A DNA stretch of 64,000 nt, from contig NZ_BIMA01000004.1 in NCBI RefSeq assembly GCF_004000845.1, forward strand, positions 1 through 64,000, given 5' to 3'. Both the position numbers and the translations under genes were made by a program. The DNA is from Paenibacillus koleovorans NBRC 103111 (GTDB lineage: Bacteria > Bacillota > Bacilli > Paenibacillales > NBRC-103111). The notes under the pieces are model-generated. The model saw nothing but the letters and a program-made list of their open reading frames with translations. It did not search any database and was not told where the DNA came from. Positions 59,995 through 64,000 of the stretch are shown here, one piece after another. The first letter of the stretch is position 1, and the number at the start of each line of letters is the position of its first letter.

Positions 59995-60927
59995 TTAATA
60001 ATTTACCCATTTTTTCTGACCGATCCATTGCAGAATCGTAATGATGAACACGCACAGGAACAGCACGATGGCCATCGAGGAGGCATAGCCGATCTTCAGG
60101 TTGATGAACGCCGTTTCGTACAAATACCACACGATCATCGTCGTCGAGCCTGCCGGTCCGCCTTGCGTCAGCACCGCGATCAAGTCGAATACTTTGAAGG
60201 TGGAGATGATGCCTGTGATAAGCAGGAAAAAGGAAGTCGACGACAGCATCGGGAACGTGATGGAGCGGAATTGCACCCAACGGTTCGCTCCGTCGATTTC
60301 AGCCGCCTCGTACAAATCCTTCGGGATCGACTGCAGACCGGCCAAGTAGACGATCATGTTGAAGCCGATCGACACCCAGACCGAGATTGTCATCACGGAG
60401 ATGAGCGCGAAGGACGGATCCGCAATCCACTTCGGCGGGTTCTCGATACCGATGGCCATCAGGAACTGGTTGATCGGACCGAACGAAGGGTGGAACAGCA
60501 CCTGCCACACGACGGCTACCGCCACGACGCTGGAGATGTAGGGCATGAAGTAAGCGACTTTGAAGAAGCTTTTGAAGTAGACGAATTTGTCGATAATGAT
60601 CGCGAGTGCCATCGAGATCGCCAAGTAGATCGGTACGACGAGCAAGAATATCGCGTTATTGCGCAGCGACTTCAGGAACGTCGCGTCCTGGAACAGGCGG
60701 TCGAAGTTTTTCATCCCGACCCACTTGAAGCCATTGAAGCCTTGAACGAAGTTCCAATCGCCGAATGAGAGCAGCACGGTGGCGAGGATCGGCAGGATGG
60801 TTAGGACGGTAACCCCGATCAGCATGGGGCTTACGAATAGAAATCCGGCCAGCGTCTCGCGGCCCTGGATCGATTTTTTGCGGCGCGGACGCGGCTGAGC
60901 CGACGGGATGGCTGTACTTTCGGCCAC
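59995..60927 (-). CDS. Sugar ABC transporter permease, MalF/YesP-like
   Basis: 310 residues from a GTG at 60927 behind GAGGTGG; the longer GTG start at 60972 has no ribosome site. An arginine-rich N-terminus (PRPRRKKSIQG) precedes the first helix (FLFVSPMLIGVTVLTILPIL). EAA loop: YEAAEIDGANRWVQFRSITFP. It is the first gene of the second importer operon. A TATAAT lies at 60975-60980 upstream without a clear -35, which would suit activator control by the YesN-type regulator. Confidence 0.92.
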   Translation of the reverse strand: MAESTAIPSAQPRPRRKKSIQGRETLAGFLFVSPMLIGVTVLTILPILATVLLSFGDWNFVQGFNGFKWVGMKNFDRLFQDATFLKSLRNNAIFLLVVPIYLAISMALAIIIDKFVYFKSFFKVAYFMPYISSVVAVAVVWQVLFHPSFGPINQFLMAIGIENPPKWIADPSFALISVMTISVWVSIGFNMIVYLAGLQSIPKDLYEAAEIDGANRWVQFRSITFPMLSSTSFFLLITGIISTFKVFDLIAVLTQGGPAGSTTMIVWYLYETAFINLKIGYASSMAIVLFLCVFIITILQWIGQKKWVNY

Positions 60928-61065
60928 GGTGACCACCTCATCTTCGTTTGTAATGTAGAGTTGCTTTTTCACTCATTATAGTGGATCAGGGTGAAGCGGG
61001 CTTAACAGTATATTGCCCAGTTTCACAACTATATTGACTTTTGCAGCGAGCGGCTGTGAACAAAA

Positions 61066-61096
61066 GGAAAAACCGCCGCTGAAAGCCGGACGGTTT
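61066..61096 (-). terminator. Terminator of the Uma2-family gene
   Basis: AACCGCCGCT (61071-61080) can pair with the region AGCCGGACGGTT (61084-61095) with one bulge around GAAA. On the minus strand the stem is followed by TTTTTCC. It lies 17 bases past the stop. Confidence 0.65.
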
Positions 61097-61112
61097 AAGT
61101 AGAACGACATTA

Positions 61113-61724
61113 TTATGGCTTGCGAACCGTTGCAAAAAGCTTGTCCAATTCGACAAAAACGCACGGGAACCTCTCCGAGGTCAGCACGTCGCCGATATCT
61201 ACGCCATACGAGTGGCTTAACAACAGCTTGTCGCCTTGATGCACGAATTGGTCGACGGTAAAGTGTGTCGGATCAACAATCCAATATTCGGAAACTTTAT
61301 GCTTTTCGTATTGGCGCTTTTTCCGGATTTTATCGTTGCTGCTGGTGCTCGGCGACAAAATCTCTACGACCAGATCGGGAGCTCCTTCAATTCGAGCAGG
61401 CTTGATGATATGTTCTCGCTCGTGAAGCACCATGACGAGATCCGGCTGGAAGCTGTTGTCCTTATCCAGGTAAACGTCAAGAGGCGCGAAAAGGATGGTT
61501 CCGTTCGTATGACATGTTGCGTAAATTGCAAGATGAAGCTGAGCGATCACTTTTTGATGCGACACCGTTGGAGCCGGCGATAGATCGTACCGCACCCCTT
61601 CAATGATCTCATAACGCCCTTCGATAAACGGGTTATGCAAGGTTCTGTCGACCGGCTCGTAGGAATCCATCTGCTCTTTGACCCGACCGGGCTTCTGGAC
61701 CGGCTGGTTTCTTGGATTAGCCAT
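61113..61724 (-). CDS. Uma2-family (DUF820) restriction-endonuclease-fold protein
   Basis: 203 residues. ATG at 61724 follows GGGGAG by six bases. The PD-(D/E)xK core is visible: SFQPDLVMVLHE (about 108-119), DLVVEILSPSTSSND (about 134-148) and a Lys in KKRQYEKHKVSEYWIVDP. Uma2 proteins are abundant in cyanobacteria and some Firmicutes and their function is unknown; a nuclease role is inferred from the fold only. It is monocistronic, with no toxin or modification partner next to it. Confidence 0.88.
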   Translation of the reverse strand: MANPRNQPVQKPGRVKEQMDSYEPVDRTLHNPFIEGRYEIIEGVRYDLSPAPTVSHQKVIAQLHLAIYATCHTNGTILFAPLDVYLDKDNSFQPDLVMVLHEREHIIKPARIEGAPDLVVEILSPSTSSNDKIRKKRQYEKHKVSEYWIVDPTHFTVDQFVHQGDKLLLSHSYGVDIGDVLTSERFPCVFVELDKLFATVRKP

Positions 61725-61791
61725 AGTACGCTCCCCTGCCGCTATAGGCAAGCTTATTTCCTATTATTGTACTATTGAACCAAACGCCAGT

Positions 61792-62631
61792 CTATCTCGT
61801 TGTAGTACGCCGTGCCTGCTCGATCCACTCGAACAGGTGGTCTAGCACTTGTTCGTCCTCCTCACGCGGGAATACGTGACCGCGCCCTTCGTAGATGCTG
61901 AGCGTGTAGGGCTTGCCCGCTGCGCTTAGCGCCTCGGCGAGCCGGTAGGCATGCTCTACGCCGACGTGTTCGTCGACGGAGCCGTGAATGATCAGCACCG
62001 GCGAGCGGATGTCTTCGGCCCAGTCGACCGGCGAACGCCGTTCGTATGCGGCCGGGTCTTTGCGCGGGTGGCCGACCACGCGCTTCAGCATGCGGCGGAG
62101 GTCGACGCGCTCGTCGTATGTGAGGCGGAGGTCGCTGACGCCGCCCCACACGACGACCGGGCCGACGCCCTCGCACTCGCGTGCCGCGAGCAGCGCCATC
62201 ATGGCGCCGCGCGAGAAGCCGATCAGCGCCGGCGCGAGCGGCTCGGCCTCCGGCAGCGCGCGGACGAGCCGCACGGCCGCGTACAGATCGTGGCGGTCGT
62301 CGCCGCCGAAGTCTTCGCGGCCTTCGCCGCCCTCGTTGCCCCGATAGAACGGGGCAAACACCGTGTACCCGCGTCGCGCCAGCGTCACAAGCCGCGCCAC
62401 GCGCACCATGCCGACGCCGCGGATGCCGCCTCGGCAATAGATGAGCGGCGGCCTGGCGCCTCCGTCCGCCCCCGTCATGAGGTACCCTTTCACTCGCAGC
62501 CCTTGGCTCGTATATGTAACCCGCTCCAACCGCAAGCCTTCGGCGGGATCCGGAAGTCGCTCGCGTTCCACGTTCAGCGCCGCCACCTCCGCTTCGCCTC
62601 CAGCCGCCCTACTCTCACTTTCCCCTTCCAC
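61792..62631 (-). CDS. Alpha/beta hydrolase, prolyl-oligopeptidase-like esterase/peptidase
   Basis: 279 residues from a GTG at 62631 (weak ribosome site); a GTG further in, behind GGAGGTG at about 62580, is an alternative start. The alpha/beta hydrolase catalytic set is complete: nucleophile Ser in ALIGFSRGAMMAL (GxSxG, about 146), Asp in IIHGSVDEHVG (about 222) and His in GRGHVFPRE (about 253). The domain resembles the catalytic half of S9 peptidases without the propeller. It is very GC-rich relative to neighbours, which produces long shadow frames on both strands. Substrate unknown. Confidence 0.85.
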   Translation of the reverse strand: MEGESESRAAGGEAEVAALNVERERLPDPAEGLRLERVTYTSQGLRVKGYLMTGADGGARPPLIYCRGGIRGVGMVRVARLVTLARRGYTVFAPFYRGNEGGEGREDFGGDDRHDLYAAVRLVRALPEAEPLAPALIGFSRGAMMALLAARECEGVGPVVVWGGVSDLRLTYDERVDLRRMLKRVVGHPRKDPAAYERRSPVDWAEDIRSPVLIIHGSVDEHVGVEHAYRLAEALSAAGKPYTLSIYEGRGHVFPREEDEQVLDHLFEWIEQARRTTTR

Positions 62632-62679
62632 CGGCCGTCCCCCACTCTCATTTCCTTGTTTCGCCGCCCGTTTTCCGCT

Positions 62680-62708
62680 TTGACACGTTCCAGCCGCTTC
62701 GCTAGACT
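62680..62708 (+). promoter_or_regulatory. SigA-type promoter of the small DUF2573-like gene
   Basis: A perfect TTGACA (62680-62685), 17-base spacer and TAGACT (62703-62708). The ATG at 62767 lies about 52 bases past the expected transcript start. Confidence 0.65.
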
Positions 62709-62766
62709 AGAATTACCGTAATCACCCGGTTGACTTTGGATTAGTTTAACACGCGAAAGGCAGTTG

Positions 62767-63057
62767 ATGCACATGAACCCGGTTTTCGATCAAGAATTCG
62801 ATGCGCTAGTAGAGAAATTCGCCGAGCTGGTGACCGGCAAGAGCAATACCGAGATGGTCGACAAGATCATCAAGTGGTCAATCTACAACCACATTCATAA
62901 GAGCATGCCCGCGCTTACCGCGCATTGGGGACAAACCCATCCGGAGGCGAAGCGCGAGGTTCGGCTGCTTTTCGAGGAGATTCGCGATCTGAACCAAGCG
63001 CAGCGCGCGCATGCCCAGACGTCCGGCGCCACAGGCGCGCCGAAGGAAGAGGAGTAG
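62767..63057 (+). CDS. Small conserved protein, possibly DUF2573/YusU-like
   Basis: 96 residues, cytoplasmic. ATG at 62767 lies six bases after GAAAGG. A TTG three bases upstream and an ATG at 62773 are alternatives. The N-terminal MNPVFDQEFDALVEKFAEL and central SIYNHIHKSMPALTAHW recall the B. subtilis YusU family (DUF2573), which has no known function; the match is from memory. The C-terminal 20 residues are low-complexity (Ala/Thr/Gly/Glu). It has its own strong promoter. Confidence 0.75.
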   Translation: MHMNPVFDQEFDALVEKFAELVTGKSNTEMVDKIIKWSIYNHIHKSMPALTAHWGQTHPEAKREVRLLFEEIRDLNQAQRAHAQTSGATGAPKEEE

Positions 63058-63065
63058 GTATTAGT

Positions 63066-63260
63066 AGCAAAACCGTCCGGGGAGACACCGATCAGTTCCA
63101 TGGTCGTTGAGTTCCGTTGGTGCGGAGGAGGGCAGGCTATTGGGTTCCCATCGCACTTGAAATTTCGTGCCTGGGATGGAGCAGGTTAAGGTGGCACCAG
63201 ATTTCAGGGGCGTCCGCTTCGCTTCTCCACTCTAGTCCTCGCCCTCTTTGGTTCTTCTTT
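63066..63260. repeat. Dispersed repeat family A, copy 3 (diverged)
   Basis: It follows the order of landmarks of copies 1 and 2: AAACCGTCCGGGGAG, TGGTCGTTGAGTTCCG, GGAGGAGGGC and, near the end, ATTTCAGGGGCGTCCGCTTCG then TTCTCCACTC. It is more diverged in the centre. The last 35 bases match copy 1 closely. Confidence 0.5.
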
Positions 63261-63641
63261 TGTCTATGCCCCCTCCGTTTTTCTCAGAAATAATAGCGCT
63301 CCGAAAGTGACTGTCGATTGATTGTGAATAAACTTGAGCGAGACTAAAAATGCCGCATAGCTATCCGCCAATCCCACCAAGTAGACCAGTTTTACCCTAC
63401 TTCGCATCCATCCGTCCGTACAGTCCGCTTACGCCCGCCGGTTGAAATCGCCGCACTTCCTGGAAGAATAATACAGCACCGGTCACTGCTATATAGGTAT
63501 AAAGCATCATGAAATTAAGAAAAAAGTAGCAGGGGATCGGAAAAAAATGAAGAAAATCTATATAGACGTATCTCTTTATGGTGTTCAAAACAAACAACTT
63601 GGTGCTGCGCGGGGGTATTCGCGTACAATCTGCCGCGTTTC

Positions 63642-63732
63642 ACGGGGCAAAAAAGTTTGGAGAAACCGGATGCCTCTCTTAGATGGTGCGAGGAAACCCT
63701 TGCCCCGTCTGTATTGACGAATGCCGAGAGGC
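63642..63732 (+). other. Possible structured RNA with a pseudoknot
   Basis: ACGGGGCAA (63642-63650) is exactly complementary to TTGCCCCGT (63700-63708). Within the loop GCCTCTC (63672-63678) is exactly complementary to GAGAGGC (63726-63732) outside it, so both helices together form a pseudoknot. It lies about 220 bases upstream of the start of a secreted-protein gene, a usual place for riboswitches. It does not match any riboswitch consensus I can recall. Confidence 0.35.
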
Positions 63733-63951
63733 TATTATTAGGGGGGAGGAAGTTTCGAACCGAAATACGGGGTTCTTGAACTCGAAGGCGGAAGATTTTT
63801 ATCGCGAGCGGATTTCTTTATGGGGCGGTCTTTTTGCTTTCCTAAAAATGGTGATCGATGCAACGGCTCCTTTGCTTCCGGTTTCCACTTAATTCTGATT
63901 GCGGTTACTATTATGCCAGAAATCCATTACAATCGGAGAGGATGTTTGGGG

Positions 63952-64000
63952 ATGCGCAAGAAAGTTTTTTCCCTTTTTGTGATTATCAATATGGTTTTTG
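63952..64000 (+). CDS. Start of an exported protein, cut by the window edge
   Basis: Only 16 codons are present: MRKKVFSLFVIINMVF, a basic start and a hydrophobic stretch, as in a signal peptide. GGAGAGG lies nine bases upstream. The alternative ATG at 63942 is in another frame and gives a less protein-like sequence. The product cannot be named. Confidence 0.55.
   Translation, partial: MRKKVFSLFVIINMVF

Noticed and set aside
63683-63892. A 69-codon plus-strand frame starting MVRGNPCPVC
   Set aside because: No ribosome site precedes it, it overlaps the pseudoknot-like pairing, and the sequence has no recognisable family; kept as non-coding.

Overview
The window looks like a chromosomal segment of a Paenibacillaceae bacterium (Paenibacillus or Cohnella type). 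I infer this from the high-GC Firmicute gene style, strong GGAGG-type ribosome sites with frequent GTG and TTG starts, an S-layer-homology surface protein, YesM/YesN two-component systems beside sugar ABC importers, AraC regulators next to giant secreted carbohydrate-active proteins, and CcpA-type cre boxes. Nearly all genes lie on the minus strand. I see no rRNA, tRNA, phage, transposase or CRISPR array.

Layout. (1) 66-6665: a 2199-residue secreted S-layer protein with 19 InlB-type repeats. (2) 6.7-7.9 kb: non-coding DNA packed with dispersed repeats. (3) 7.9-9.9 kb: small single genes (VOC protein, PIG-L deacetylase, one unknown). (4) 9.97-15.7 kb: a six-gene run, sdaAB, sdaAA, M20 amidohydrolase, an unusual regulator, a Gfo/Idh oxidoreductase and a GNAT enzyme. 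(5) 15.8-17.9 kb: an epimerase and DapA-like pair behind a promoter that carries an inverted-repeat operator. (6) 18-21.2 kb: a serine hydrolase, more dispersed repeats and a secreted NlpC/P60 hydrolase. (7) 21.5-30.4 kb: nine tightly packed catabolic genes (two Gfo/Idh oxidoreductases, M20 deacylase, HpcH/HpaI aldolase, hydroxyacid dehydrogenase, zinc alcohol dehydrogenase, cyclase-family hydrolase, RraA-type aldolase, M42 peptidase) with no transporter or regulator.

(8) 31.6-47.1 kb: two giant secreted paralogues (1736 and 2166 residues). Their N-termini resemble the RIFT-barrel domain of exo-rhamnogalacturonan lyases (PcRGLX/YetA type); a helical domain, Ig-like domains and DNRLRE modules follow. 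Each has a cre box upstream and an AraC regulator nearby. (9) 47.2-61 kb: two sugar ABC importers (LplABC-like and family-1 type), a YesM/YesN pair and a ComP/ComA-like pair, all in one orientation. (10) 61-64 kb: a Uma2 protein, an alpha/beta hydrolase, a DUF2573-like small protein, another dispersed repeat, a possible structured RNA and the start of a secreted protein.

Taken together, regions 7 to 9 read as polysaccharide utilisation: secreted depolymerases, importers with sensors, then cytoplasmic enzymes for oxidised or acylated sugar-acid products. The pectin or rhamnogalacturonan link is an inference from the resemblance to the B. subtilis yes/yet/lpl gene set.
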